A stretch of DNA of 64,000 bases from Macrocybe gigantea (GCA_011319805.1 SJRY01000206.1:62001-126000); one strand, 5' to 3'. Positions 34,518-46,021 are shown, counted from the stretch's first letter. Notes: a model not told the origin generated them from the sequence alone. Program-made: numbers and translations.

Positions 34518-35745
34518 ATGGCGAACATCATTGCTTTGCGCACCCTCTCGCAGTCCTTCCTTTTTGGCGGTCTGATTGTCAAATCATCTCTTTTTCGTTG
34601 GACGCTCTTCACCCTCATTTTCGCTGTGAATGTACCTTTATCGCTCACCAGAGGCCGACATCTCAACAAAGACATCTTTGCTGACGTCCATTTTCTATGC
34701 GTCCGACTATCTCCTCGTTACAAATGTGCAGAACGAACTTTTCTTGATGTCCCAGACCAGACCGATTTCCGAGCAAGCCGTCTACGAAAGGTTGAAATGG
34801 GCTCTCCAGCTCTTGTCTGGCGTTCGAGGGATAGGGTGGAAGCACGAACCTCCTACTCCAATTATTGCCCCACGTCCTCCCAAAACTCTGTCCCGCCTCT
34901 CTTTCATCCTGCACCAATTGAAATGGATCGCTATATACTACATTCTCCATGACATGACGGTCACATTTATCATCAAACCCATGCCCACGCTATCCATGGC
35001 GAACATTCCTCCCTTCGCCACCATCCCCCTGCTCCAGCGTTGCTTGGGTGTAATTGGCTTCGCGGCCGGAATGTATACAGTTCTTTCTGTTCTTTATGGG
35101 ATGTACAGCGTCATCATGGTGGGCTTCGGATTGAGCGAGCCCTCGGAATGGCCACATCTATTCGGGAGCTGGAGGCAAGCTCATACTGTTCGCAAGTTCT
35201 GGGGGTCAGTCTATTTTCTTTACGTCTAACTGACAAAAGCTCTGATCGTAAGCAACAGGCGGACCTGGCATCAGCTCCTTCGACGTGTGAGTTGAGCCTC
35301 TTGCTAGCAAAATGAACTGTCGGTTGACGGGCGTTTTCAGTGTCTTTCGGCGCACGGTAAATTTTTTGCCCACAAGGTGTTCAAATTCAATCCTGGCACG
35401 AATTTGTCATCATACACACAACTTTACATCGCTTTCGCGCTTTCTGGCGTGATCCACAGCTACACCCTTTCGCCCACGCTATCCGACTTTGATTCGCGGC
35501 CCCTTGTGTTCTTCGTAATGCAAGCCCTTGCTATCACTTTCGAAGACGGGGTTATCGCGATGTTCGAAAAGACCTCCAGGTCAGAGCTTGAAGTGTTTGG
35601 CCGACTCGTTGGATACTTCTGGACCTTTGGATGGTTCGTTTACTCAATGCCGCCTTGGTTAGATTCGCAGGCAGCGGACGGATGCATTGTCCAGACTCGC
35701 TTGCCGTTTAGCCTTATCTCCTGGATTCTCGGTTTGCGAGCGTAA
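34518..35745 (+). CDS. Wax-synthase-like membrane acyltransferase 1 (possible N-terminal frameshift)
   Basis: Multi-spanning ER membrane enzyme of the wax-synthase/MBOAT-like family, which in fungal terpenoid pathways transfers acetyl or longer acyl groups to hydroxyls. The family core reads 'SDYLLVTNVQNELFLM', 'RGIGWKHEPPTPI', 'LSEPSEWPHLFGSW', 'VRKFWGRTWHQLLRR' (across two introns near 35207-35260 and 35288-35340), then 'HGKFFAHKVFKF' and 'SGVIHSYTLSP' with the conserved His. The start at 34518 (MANIIALRTLSQSF...) aligns with acyltransferase 2, but near 34627-34630 the frame shifts before 'MYLYRSPEADISTKTS'. A start at the ATG 34630 avoids this but loses the first two helices. Paralogue of the gene at 48361. 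Confidence 0.78.
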
Positions 35746-35880
35746 TACTGCCTTAGGCAATTTCTATAGAAATAGAGCACCCAAGCACCCACTATCTACG
35801 AGCATGGACGATACATGAATGGCAAGACTTCGTCAGGGTGTACTCGCACAGAGGTAAATCGACAAGGCAAACACGATAGT

Positions 35881-37960
35881 TCATTCATCGCCTCTTGAAT
35901 AAGATTCTGGCCTTGCCGTTGGGGAGACACGCAGCACCGAACCATAGATCCCTGGCCTCTCGCCTTCCACCTCTGTTTTAATGTCGTAATTCAACAAGAT
36001 CAAGGCCATAATGGACTTCAACTCATTGGACGCCAGGAAGCGTCCTAAGCTATGCAGAAAAGGAAGCCTGGGCCAATTGCTTCAACGATATAGAGCGGCG
36101 AACACCTTACCATGTATGCCTCCCACCTCCAAAGGGGAAGTAGCTCAAGCTCGCATCCGTCACCCGGAGTTTTACCTTTTCTGCCTCGTTATGATCAGAC
36201 TCTCCGTTCGTTGGAGTCGCCTCTTCACGAAGCTTGGCAAATCGGAATGGATCGAACACTTTGGGGTTATCGTAGATTTCGTCGTCCATCTGTGTTGGGC
36301 TAGCTGCCCCCCCTACGTGTACCCCAGCTGGAATTGTTGTGCCATCCTGAAAGTGAACGAACGTAACGTTTTCCGAGTCATGGAAACTGTTAAATAATTA
36401 TCAAATTTTGAAAATTGGGGCTTATTCAAATCCTTACTTCCACTCAGGACATTAACCCTTTGGCTTTCTCTGAAGAAACTATCGAGTTTCCAGCAATCGT
36501 CGAGCTTCTCTTTCGTCCATACGGAAGGATGTAGTCCCAATTTTTCTTCGATCTCAGCACGAAGGCTCGGCACACAGTCGGGTGTTACCGCTAGCTGATA
36601 CAGTGCATGGATAAACGTCTGAAAGCGAGTGGTTAATCGTCTGCTCTGTGAAAGAAATGATCATTTACCATAGAGGAAGTATGCAATGCTGCGAAATTGA
36701 TATTCAAAATCCACAACGCCAATGACTCAGTCGTCTGTTCGGTAGCAGGAGCCGTGTCAATGAAAAGAGAAAGAAGATCGTTCTTATAAAAATTTCCCGT
36801 CATCGAATGTATCGCCTGTAAGAGAAGATTACTGACCGGTTTACCAGGATAATCCTTCCCATGCTCAGCAATGAGGAGTTTGCGCTCCTCTATGATGGGA
36901 CGTAGGTGCTTTAAAATCCGACGCAGATGACCAGATACCATAGCAAATATCTTGCCCACGTAACTAGGGATCGAATTTAGCAAACGGCGGCCACGACTAT
37001 GGTCGAAGTGATCTTACGGCTTCAAAAACGTTGGAAACATGTTGATGATCGCTCCACCGACTACAACATTGAAGGTGAATTCCATGTTCACATCGCAATA
37101 TTCCTTATTTCTGCCTATAATTATACTCAGCCGAGTTGCCAACATGGGCTCGACTCGGATGCACTCACATGTAGGCAATCCAACAAAGGCACGATTGTAT
37201 GTCCTGCAGATAATGCGGGTGAACACGTCAGCAACAGGGATAGCAGTCCAGCCTATTGGCAGATTAGCGAGGGTAGTACCAGTAGTTGATCAATTCTACA
37301 TACCCTTGATATCCAATCGACTATCCAGTTCCTCCTTCAAGGCATGAACCATCTCGTCCAAAATGTCTGGCAAAATTGCGCTCAAGTTTTTGTTCATGAC
37401 GAAACGGCTCAAAGAAGCGATGTAAGCATCGTTCTTCATCTGGCGGCCAAGAGTATAGTCCGTTTGCAAAATCTGAGCGGCACATGAGAGGAAACTCGGC
37501 ACTGGATTGAGCAAACTCGTTACGTCGTTCATGGCTGCTTTCAATGATAAAACATGTTCTGGGGCATCCCGAAGATTGGCGGTGAGTTTATCGCCTGTGA
37601 CAATGACAAGCCATTTATCGAATTGGGGTACTTTGAATACCCCGTTTTTATGCTGCAGTTTGCCGTTGAGAGGCGCAACTTGGTCAGATGAAAGTAGTCT
37701 ACTTGCCTTCCGATAGCCCTCCTCCAAGAACTTGTTCCCTTCTTTCATAAATCGGATGGCGCTGAGATAGGACGTGAATATGCCTGAATAGCCAACGCTG
37801 GGAATGTCGTCCAGCTACAGTAAGAGTGTCGGTCAGTTGGCACGACTTGGCTGGATATTGGAACCATCTAAACCTTGGCGCTCCGCCTGAGGAGGGCGTA
37901 CAGGCCCGACCACAAGGCAATCGCAATGAGAACTAAGTCAGCAGGTTTGAGGTTCAGCAT
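35881..37960 (-). CDS. Cytochrome P450-1 (ent-kaurene-oxidase-like, CYP512-like)
   Basis: ER-anchored monooxygenase. It starts at ATG 37960-37958 with a membrane anchor (MLNLKPADLVLIAIALWSGL). Blocks: 'LDDIPSVGYSGIFTSYLSAI', 'NGVFKVPQFDKWLVIVTG', 'DAPEHVLSLKAAMNDV', 'TYNRAFVGLP', 'SLALWILNINFAALHTSSM' (I helix; the usual acidic-Thr pair is replaced by His-Thr-Ser-Ser), 'KLDSFFRESQRVN' (ExxR), 'DPFRFAKLRE' and the heme loop 'FPFGGGRHTCLGRFLASNEL', whose Cys codon is completed across an intron near 36050-36110. At the CCC (35950-35952, GGG on the gene strand) one more base would give 'ERPGDLWFGAACLP' as in P450-3 and a stop at 35887-35885; as assembled the last 20 residues differ and the stop is at 35883-35881. 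Family number is inference. Confidence 0.85.
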
Positions 37961-38902
37961 AGTGCCCTAAGGAAAGCCACCGCTCCTCCGTGGCGATTCC
38001 GCGTCCAGGGAGAACAAAATAGGTCTGCAACTTCAATTCGGCGGACATGCTCAACTCGATAAGGCCATATGGCACGTAAAGGATGGCTATGAATTCGGAA
38101 ATTGATATCTCCGGTTATGATGTAAAAGGGTCGTCTGTGGAACGGTAACCTAATAATCGGTAGCGAGTTAGGGAACCTTTCTTGACGCGCCGATCCGTGG
38201 CGTGGCAAAATACGTCCACCATGTGTCAGCCAGGCTCCTCGTCGGTTGCACTGAAATTCAGCTCATCGATGGTCAAAACAGCCCTGAACATCTTGGTCAG
38301 TCTTTGTGTAATCGTAAGGTTCAGATTTCTTATGGGCTCTCAGACTCAAATCTCAGTTCACATTGCTTTACCTTGCTATGTGCTGTCCATATCAAGTGCA
38401 CAGAGACATTTGTAGGTTTGCTCGCTTGTCAAGCGGGAAAATGCGTAGGCCACTCGCCCCGTCATCCACTGAACAACAAGTCTGCCTTGTTCGCTCCAAA
38501 TTCGCATCGACTTTTACGAATATGTTATGTCATAAATGAAGAGGCGATATGAGTGTCCGGCACGTCTAACCAGATTGGTTATTGGAATCGCACAGACTTT
38601 ACGCCACCCAACAAACTCGCTCGCGGATATCAGTTCACAAGGGCGAAGCGACCCCGATAGCTGCCCAAAGCAGTTTCATCTTGGGGATTCCTGGATCCTG
38701 TCTCACGCATCCGATTAAGGACTCCAATCATCGCTATCAGGACATGTCCTGTGAGAGCAAATACGATGCCGTCCTGATACAGTGAACCCTGAGCGGATAA
38801 CTTTGAAGAATTCAGCATATCGGCCCATTTTTAATATTGGAGGCCTTCTCAACCTCTTTGCTCTCCCGACTCCTCGAAGTCTCCGCTCTGTCATACGGTC
38901 CC
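37961..38902. promoter_or_regulatory. Shared divergent promoter region of P450-1 and squalene epoxidase
   Basis: About 940 bp separate the start codons of two head-to-head genes. Plus frames at 38182-38785 have no motif and are taken as non-coding. A common control region is inferred from arrangement only. Confidence 0.4.
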
Positions 38903-40570
38903 ATGTCGAGTTCGCTATACGACGTCATCATCGTTGGAGCGGGAATAGCTGGTTCAGCTCTTGCTCATGCGCTGGCCACTCTTCCAAGGCTTCGTCCGCT
39001 GAGGATCGCGGTCATTGAGCGGTCGCTCGCCGAACCAGACCGTATCGTCGGTGAGCTTCTTCAGCCCGGTGGCATGGCTGCGCTCCGTGAGCTCGGCATG
39101 GATTCCTCCGTCGAGAACATCGACGCGGTCACCGTCCGTGGTTATCTCGTGGTCGAAAACGGTCAGGCCGTTCAGATACCCTACCCGGAAGGCAAGGAAG
39201 GCCGCAGTTTTCACCACGGGCGTTTCATCATGGCTCTTCGGTCAATCGCCAAACGAAATCGTAACGTTGACCTCATGGAGGGGACAGTGACCGACCTCCT
39301 AGAATGTCCATGCACGAAACGCGTCATTGGAGTTCGTGTAGCGACCAAGGACCAAGCGACAAAGGCTGAAGGGTCATTCTCAGTCTTCGCCAGCATCGTG
39401 ATTGTCGCCGACGGCTGTTTTTCCAACTTCAGAAATACCGTCCTAGGCGAGAATGCCTGCCCCGTCACAACGAAGAGCTATTTCGTAGGTACTATCCTCA
39501 AAGACGCGGTACTGCCAGCCGCACAACACGGCACGGTTATTCTGGCCGAAGGCCATCAGCCAATATTGCTTTACCAGATTTCGCAGTACGACACCCGCAT
39601 GCTTATAGACATGCAACACCCACTCCCAGCTGACCTCAAGGTTTCTCTCGTGTTCCCTTTGCAAAGCGAAACTTGCTCACATTTTATTCTGTCAGACGCA
39701 CATCCTATGCAACATTCTGCCCACTATCCCACCCTCATTGCAGGGGCCTGTTCATGCCGCGTTCTCCGAAAACCGCATCCGTCGCATGCCAAACTCCTTC
39801 CTGCCCCCGATCAAGCAGGGTGGAAAAGCGACGAAGGAAGGCGTCATCTTGATAGGTGACTCTTGGAACATGCGACACCCTCTCACTGGCGGCGGAATGA
39901 CCGTTGCCTTGAACGACGTGGTCTACCTGAGCCGACTCCTCCAGGCCCTGCCTGACTTTGAAGATTGGAACAATGTCAGTCGCGCCCTCAATTCTTGGCA
40001 CTGGCAACGAAAACCGCTTTGTGCGACAATCAATTTATTGAGCGGTACTTTATATGGACTATTTGGCGAACACAGTAAGCGATGACATCTAGGTTCTGCT
40101 ACTCACTGTCTGACCGCCTGCAGCTCCAGCATTTCTTGCCCTTAGAAAGGGCTGTTTCAAGTATTTCCTTTTGGGTGGCAGATGCATATCTGGCCCCGTT
40201 GCTCTCCTTTCTGGGTTCGCATATACCTATGTTGATACAACAACGAAAACTGACCTGATCCTTTCTCCAGTTTGGCACCATCACCTCCGCTCCTTGTATC
40301 GCATTTTTTTCTGTTATTTTCTACTCGATTTGGGTGGCGTTCACACATCAGACCTCTCAACCGTCCAAGGCCAGCGAAGACCAATCCGTTGTGGATATCC
40401 TCAATTATTACCTAGGTTTAATCTCAATGGCCGTTCGTATGGTAGGTCATACATTTCAGAATCGACAACCATTGTCTAATGTAGATTACGTACAGTTCTT
40501 GTCGGCTTTCTCGGTCTTTTCTCCCATTTTATGGAGCGAACTCCGGTGGTGGGCTCCCAAGTCACGGTGA
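38903..40570 (+). CDS. ERG1: Squalene epoxidase (squalene monooxygenase)
   Basis: FAD monooxygenase of the ER that turns squalene into 2,3-oxidosqualene, the precursor of sterols and triterpenoids. It starts at ATG 38903. Motifs in order: FAD-binding 'VIIVGAGIAGSALAHALA', 'ERSLAEPDRIVGELLQPGG', 'FHHGRFIMALRS', 'VVADGCFSNFR', then after an intron near 39643-39698 'LPTIPPSLQG', 'RIRRMPNSFLPP', and the second FAD motif 'ILIGDSWNMRHPLTGGGM'. The C-terminal membrane part 'CFKYFLLGGRCISGP' follows. At the T7 run 40304-40310 the frame changes; an eighth T gives 'HFFSVIFYSIWV', which fits the family exactly. Otherwise the last about 85 residues are lost. Lying among P450s and acyltransferases, it may be a pathway-dedicated second copy rather than the housekeeping one. 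Confidence 0.92.
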
Positions 40571-40731
40571 ACCCATCGTGGCCCAAGACTTGCAGCTACA
40601 TGTTCAGCACTTGGTAGAAACCTAGACGATATCCTTAATTTAAACTGCCTAGGCTATTAGAGCTAGGCTAATATTCTTTTTCATTGAGATTGGCTGTGAG
40701 CTCTTGTACAGCTAGGAGTTGTATGTACTAA

Positions 40732-40779
40732 GACGATTCCAAGGACGAGTGTTTGATTTGAAGGCTTTTGTCAAATATC
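40732..40779. repeat. Direct repeat R1 (48 bp), left of PD-(D/E)XK-like gene
   Basis: Matches R2 at 42533-42580 at 45 of 48 positions; shared core 'gtgtttgatttgaaggcttt' and following 'tgtcaaatatc'. Lies 78 bp before the start codon at 40857. Confidence 0.9.
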
Positions 40780-40808
40780 TATGATAGGTGCGGTTGATGT
40801 CACAAGAG

Positions 40809-40816
40809 TGACGTCA
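40809..40816. promoter_or_regulatory. Palindromic CRE/bZIP site TGACGTCA
   Basis: Perfect 8-bp palindrome 41 bp before the ATG at 40857, just downstream of repeat R1. Control of the PD-(D/E)XK-like gene by a bZIP factor is inferred. Confidence 0.45.
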
Positions 40817-40856
40817 CGCGTCTGCTGAGTTGCCAACAACTGAATGCTTTCCAGCG

Positions 40857-42162
40857 ATGTCAACTGAGCGAGCATCCAAGAAGCGCCAAACCAGATCTGG
40901 TTGCAGTAGAATAGAGCTTTCATCATCGTTCCTCATGCTTCAGAGGTTCAGGGACACCATCACGACCAAGACTGAGCCTGATGACGGCCGTCTTGACAGC
41001 ATTGACAACGTTGAGCTAGATGTAGAGGTGGACCAGGATGCGCTCGCTCAATTGAACGGCCTTCTTCAGTGGATGGATTCCAAGATTAGATCCACGGCCA
41101 AGGTATATATGATCGCATCCTAATTACGAGTGGCTAACTCCAGAACAAGTACCACAAATTCTCATCTGTTACATCCGATGTCCTGGGCGACATGCAACTT
41201 TCACAGGGACCGCGGCTTGCCCTCAAATCCGACTGGAAAGATAGAGTCGCGGCTGCGAGGTTGGCTGGTGCAAATCAATTCATGTCTTCTGCGAATATGC
41301 ATCAGTTTTTGGACATGCTACTTCACCTTGTTGCGAGACCGGTATTGCCCATGACGGCCGTCGTTCTCAATCCGACCTGCCTTCATCGCTAGTCCGAAGC
41401 CAGTTCCCGCACTTGGGTTGACACCTTCCTCTACCGTTCATCGGCGATGCTTCCGCTTGACAAAAGAATGGCTCTCAACGTAGAATACACCATCTCGCCA
41501 GTGACCATACCGACTGCCTCAGGGACTGACACCATACAAATCGGCTACATGGACTACACCATAGTTGTTGCTACCCCAAGATGGCCGGTGAGTTTTGCCA
41601 CACCTTCTTGTCCTGATCTCAGGTCCTGCATGCCGCAGAATACTTTCTGAACAACCCAAGGGTGACGGACCTTGAACGTTACATTCATTCGGTGTTCAGA
41701 CTTTTCGTGATCGAAGCGAAAGCCGAGGTTGTGAAACTTCACGATTGCCTCCCTCGAGTTCTGGCACAATTGTATGCATCTGCAAAGAAGCTGAAGTGCG
41801 ACCTTGTCCTCGTTTATTAGTTCTAGTGGAAAGTTGATCGATTTATCTGAGCAGGAAAACTCATATACGGAGCGCATTGACAAATGGCTATGAATGGCTG
41901 TTTGTTTTACTTACCGTCAATTCAGACGGCAAAGGGGCTTCGTACCGGATCTCACCTCGTTCATATTCAGCAGCCCCGCAGGATGTCGGCGGCGATGTGA
42001 TCGTTCCCGACACGCTGCCCGACATGATAGCGGGCATACTCGCAACCTGGGTACGTTTCCAGCCACTCGTGTCTTCTCGTTTACTCATTCTACTAGATCC
42101 AACATAGCTCTGAAGATGTTGGGCAGGATGATTGGTTCGAGGTGGCATCGGTAAATGAATAA
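40857..42162 (+). CDS. PD-(D/E)XK-like hypothetical protein, intact
   Basis: Continuous model from ATG 40857 (MSTERASKKRQTRSGCSRIE) through five introns to TAA 42160-42162. A charged N-terminus leads to 'LNGLLQWMDSKIRSTAK', 'MHQFLDMLLHLVARP', 'TWVDTFLYRSSAMLP', then 'IQIGYMDYTIVVA' and, about 45 residues later, 'FRLFVIEAKAEVVKL'. The Asp in the first strand and Glu-x-Lys in the second match a PD-(D/E)XK nuclease core. 'PRVLAQLYASAKKLK', 'ALTNGYEWLFVLLTVNSD' and 'DVGQDDWFEVAS' follow, a pattern typical of unnamed Agaricomycete proteins that resemble type I restriction subunits. Function unknown. It sits between direct repeats inside the terpenoid cluster and has no obvious metabolic role. Confidence 0.7.
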
Positions 42163-42532
42163 AAGGTTCGGTTGCGAACGATCTCGAGTTTCGGCCACTG
42201 CTATTCTTTGTAGGGAGTCGCACGCACAGATGAATCAATGTTCGCTTTGTTCAGTTCAGGTATTCTGAGGAGCTTAGACAGGATGTTGCTGAAGTCAATC
42301 GGTCAAAGCGTCGATTTTCTTCGCCGTCAGTCATTCTTTGATACACCCGGACTATTTTCTTGCCGGGCACTACTTAGTACTTACACGTACCCAGCGCGCA
42401 AACAACCTCAATTCGATTGTTGGTCTTCCTTCCCTCAATCTATTCATGCTCACGACAACATTCCGATCCTTGGGCATCACAATCACTGAAAATGCTGAAC
42501 TGTGACGGCTCACCCCGCTGAATTTGTCCCAT

Positions 42533-42580
42533 GATGATTCCTAGGACAAGTGTTTGATTTGAAGGCTTTTGTCAAATATC
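42533..42580. repeat. Direct repeat R2 (48 bp), right of PD-(D/E)XK-like gene
   Basis: Second copy of R1, same orientation, 1801 bp away and about 350 bp before the start codon of P450-2. Could be a shared promoter segment or the scar of an insertion or duplication. Confidence 0.9.
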
Positions 42581-42932
42581 AACTCTGCGTGACACGTGTT
42601 GCAGAATGTCGCCGGTGTTATACTGAATGTGGTCTGGTAAGTCTTTATTCGGGCCTCAACCGAAAGTCTGCACTGCTTTCTTATCTACATCTCGTATAAA
42701 GTAAAAAGACTTTAATCGACGCGTCCTCCGTTGATCGAGATCGACTTCCTTTACAAGAATAGTCAAAATTTCCATGCGATAGTCGTGCACGACATCGGCT
42801 GTCCTCGCTAAACCGAAAAAAGATAAGACCGAGAAAAGGCAGGAAGCCGTTCCCCCCTGTATCATTTTCAACTTATCAACACTGCAGACTCCTGGGTTAC
42901 TGGTTTGTCTCGTAGCGCGACGTCTCCTAGAC

Positions 42933-45356
42933 ATGTCGGGGACGCTCCTCACCTCTCCTGCTCTCGTGCCATGCATCGGTTTCCTGTTGCTATGGTGGTA
43001 TATACGATACACTCAGACAAGACCGCTTCGCAACATCCGCGGACCGCCTTGTCCCTCATTCTTCTTGGGTTCGTGACTGCACTCTCCGCTACCACACGGA
43101 CTGTTGACACGTCTTTCGACAGGCCACAGTCTCGCATTGCAGCATCAACCTCAAGCCGCAGAAATTGAGTATCAATGGGTTCAGGAGTACGGAGAAGTAC
43201 TAAAATTCTATGGATGTTATGGAGTTGGTTTTCCTTCGCCTTATAGCGTATTCCTCGCTTGCTCATGGTGGAATCATTGTTATCTCCAGGAGGAGGTCCT
43301 GATGCTGGCTGACCCCAAAGCCTTGCATCATGTTCTTCACGTATCTGGATACAACTATCCGAAGAAGAAGGACGTGCTGCAGAGTATAAGGCTTTTCATG
43401 GGCAAGGGCATATTCTGGGCATCGGGTGAGTCCAAAACCGACAAGCGGAACATGTTGGACTAATTTTGCCTCAGGTGACACTCACAAACGCCATAAGAAA
43501 GTCATGACGCCTGCTTTCGAAGCCAATCGTCTGCGATCCTTCGTTCCCATCTTTCAGCGTTCTGCAGAACAGGTAGCGCAGGCTCTTAAGTAAACAACGG
43601 ATGTCACTCACTCGTTTCTTCAGCTCTCCGAAAAATGGCGAGAGGAGATAAAGGTGGCAGGCAATGTGTTGAATGTTGCGAAAACGTTGTCAAACGTGAC
43701 ATTGGACAACATCGGTATCGGTAGGTCGATAGATGCTGTCCTTTATGTCCCGTCAAAATTAATGGACATGGCAGCGGCATTTGACTATCATTTCAACGCC
43801 CTCGAAGGCGGCGGCGACGGAGATCTCTCTAAGGCATTCGAAAATCTGTTGTACGCCCACAAGTCAGCCTATTCGGGCTCTATGAATTGATGTTTGCCAC
43901 AGTGCCGAATCGATGTTGTCTCCTCCCAAGTCGACGATTCTATTTACCGGACTTTGGCGCTTCATCCACCCGGAGATCCTGAGATTTGTCGAGTACTTGC
44001 CGGTGCAGCAGCTCCAGCGCTTGCGCCACTTTTTAAAGGTCTCGCAATGTACCGCAAAGAGCGTCATTGAAGAAAAATCATTCGATGGGGCAGTGACGGA
44101 CGATCATAAGGACATCCTGAGCATTCTCGGTATGAATCTGACGTCTACCACCCGCTGAACATCATCTAACCCATCTTCTCAGTCAAGGCTAATTCTTCCC
44201 AAGATCCCAAGCGGCGACTTGATGAGGACGAGATCCTGGCTCAAATGGCGTACGTTATGCCGTCGACTTTTCTGTCCACAGACGCTGAAACAGCTTCCAG
44301 GACTGTTATGCTTGCTGGACATGATTCCACGGCATCCTCTCTGAGCTGGCTTTTCTTGGATCTGGCTAAGCATCCGGAGGATCAAACGAGAATTAGGGCG
44401 GAAATTGCTTCGGTCCGTGCGCAGAGTCAAACACCAGAGAATCTCAGCGTGGCCGACCTCGATGCAATGACTTACACTATTGCCGTTATCAAGGTACCTC
44501 CAAGAACGTCCAGGAAATATCATCCTGATAAGCTTCTTCCGTTAGGAATCCTTGCGCCTGAACCCTATCGCGTTTATGATCCCTCGCGAGTCTGGAAAGG
44601 CTGACGTGATCCCCTTATCAAAGCCCATTCTGGCGCAAAATGGGGGGCGATAACGGAAGTCCCTGTTCCAAAAGGTCAAAGCATATACGTGAACATATTT
44701 ACATACAACAGGTGAGAACTCGATTCATTTGAGGAGCGGCGCTGCGCGCTAGCCTTGTCTGACACTGATATGTTCTCTTCTCAAGGCTCCCAAGTGTTTG
44801 GGGATTAGACGCAAACGAGTGGAATCCTTCTCGATTCTCGGGGCCGACTAAAGATAAGCAGATTCCAATGGGATTGTATGGGAATATGTAAGCTCGTTCC
44901 GTTCTCCCCATGAAGTCGATTTAGCTTATCAGAGTACGAACAGGTTGACATTCTGTACGTGATAGACGTTAGCACATTAGACTTTTCGTATTCGCTGCTA
45001 ATTTGTATATGCCCAGCGGGCGGCGTTCGCGGCTGTATGGGGTGAGCAAAATCTCCCATTAGTTATCCATGACAGAAACTGAGCAATTTCTTTTTGAAGA
45101 TGGCGGTTTGCGTGAGCTCTTGTCGGCTGATAAATGGGAAGGTTTATGCTGACTTGCACCTAATAGAGTCCTCGAAATGCAAGCTATCCTGATCGGCATG
45201 ATCGAAAATTTCGAGTTCGCCCCTCCGCCCGAGGACGTCGAGATACTCCGCGCACCCGCAGGAAGTATGATTCCTGTCGTAAAGGGCTATGAACACGAGG
45301 GCACTCAACTTCCGTTACGTATATACCCGATAGACAAAGTAGAGCAGGCTAATTGA
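42933..45356 (+). CDS. Cytochrome P450-2 (CYP5150/CYP4-like group)
   Basis: ER monooxygenase, second P450 family in the cluster. It starts at ATG 42933 with an anchor (MSGTLLTSPALVPCIGFLLL) and the hinge 'NIRGPPCPSFFLG'. Blocks: 'VQEYGEVLKFYGCYG', 'DPKALHHVLHVSGYNYPK', 'GKGIFWASG', 'HKRHKKVMTPAFEANRLRSF', 'LSNVTLDNIG', I-helix 'VMLAGHDSTASSLSWLFLDL', 'FTYNRLPSVWGLDANEWNPS'. The heme loop 'LTFSGGVRGCMGWRFA' is assembled from three tiny exons: 44944-44954 (11 nt), 45017-45041 (25 nt) and 45100-45111 (12 nt). It ends 'EHEGTQLPLRIYPIDKVEQAN'. The ExxR helix region near 44490-44620 has a difficult exon structure. Ganoderma CYP5150L8 of a similar type oxidises lanosterol at C-26; kinship here is inference. 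Confidence 0.85.
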
Positions 45357-46021
45357 CTTGTATAATCCACGGTTTTCGCTTCATCTCTATTCGAATGAGT
45401 TGCATCACAAATACTTATTCGGATATGGCCCTGCTGTCAAGCGCGAGCATCGTAGCCGTAGCCGAACAGCATTGGTTCGCCGTCGTTGCGATTACAGTAC
45501 ATGAATTTTCACAAGGGTTTTCAGGAAAGTCTGTGCCTCATTTCCTGCTTATTCGGAACATCCTCATCCGGTGCGTAGATCTTGTTATGTTCACATCATT
45601 TGGAGGAATCGCTTCACGATGCTGCTCGGCACTCTCATCTTCGGCCGCAACTCGCACCAAATTCGCGTGTATTGCATACCGGACATGGCATACCGTCGTC
45701 TGTCTATCCATCTACCTAATTATCTTTTGACGGTAGTCCGGCATAACCCAGCTCCGTTGACGCCAAAACAGCAGTGCCGTGCAAAACTTTGTCGACAGGT
45801 CGTCGCGAGTCGACGACTTTCATTGCAGATCTGGAGGTGGGCTTCGACGGCACACAGGAGAATGTACTGCTTTTATACCACACAGAGATTATCAGCTTCG
45901 AGAGTGTGAGAAAAGTCATGGACTTGAGGTCGCGACTATAAAGAAAGGTCATATAGGCGTCGGCAAGTTGACTTTACGCTAAAATCGTCGACCGGGACAA
46001 CACTGCACGCAGGTCACCTCT
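45357..46021. other. Spacer between P450-2 and P450-3
   Basis: About 660 bp; frames at 45353-45982 on both strands have no motif. Presumed 3' region of P450-2 and promoter of P450-3. Confidence 0.45.

Noticed and set aside
38837..38902. Longer N-terminus of squalene epoxidase
   Set aside because: The upstream start would be TTG; the ATG at 38903 sits directly before the FAD motif as in the family.
45353..45982. Frames between P450-2 and P450-3
   Set aside because: Composition and lack of motifs suggest chance; they lie in expected 3' and promoter sequence.
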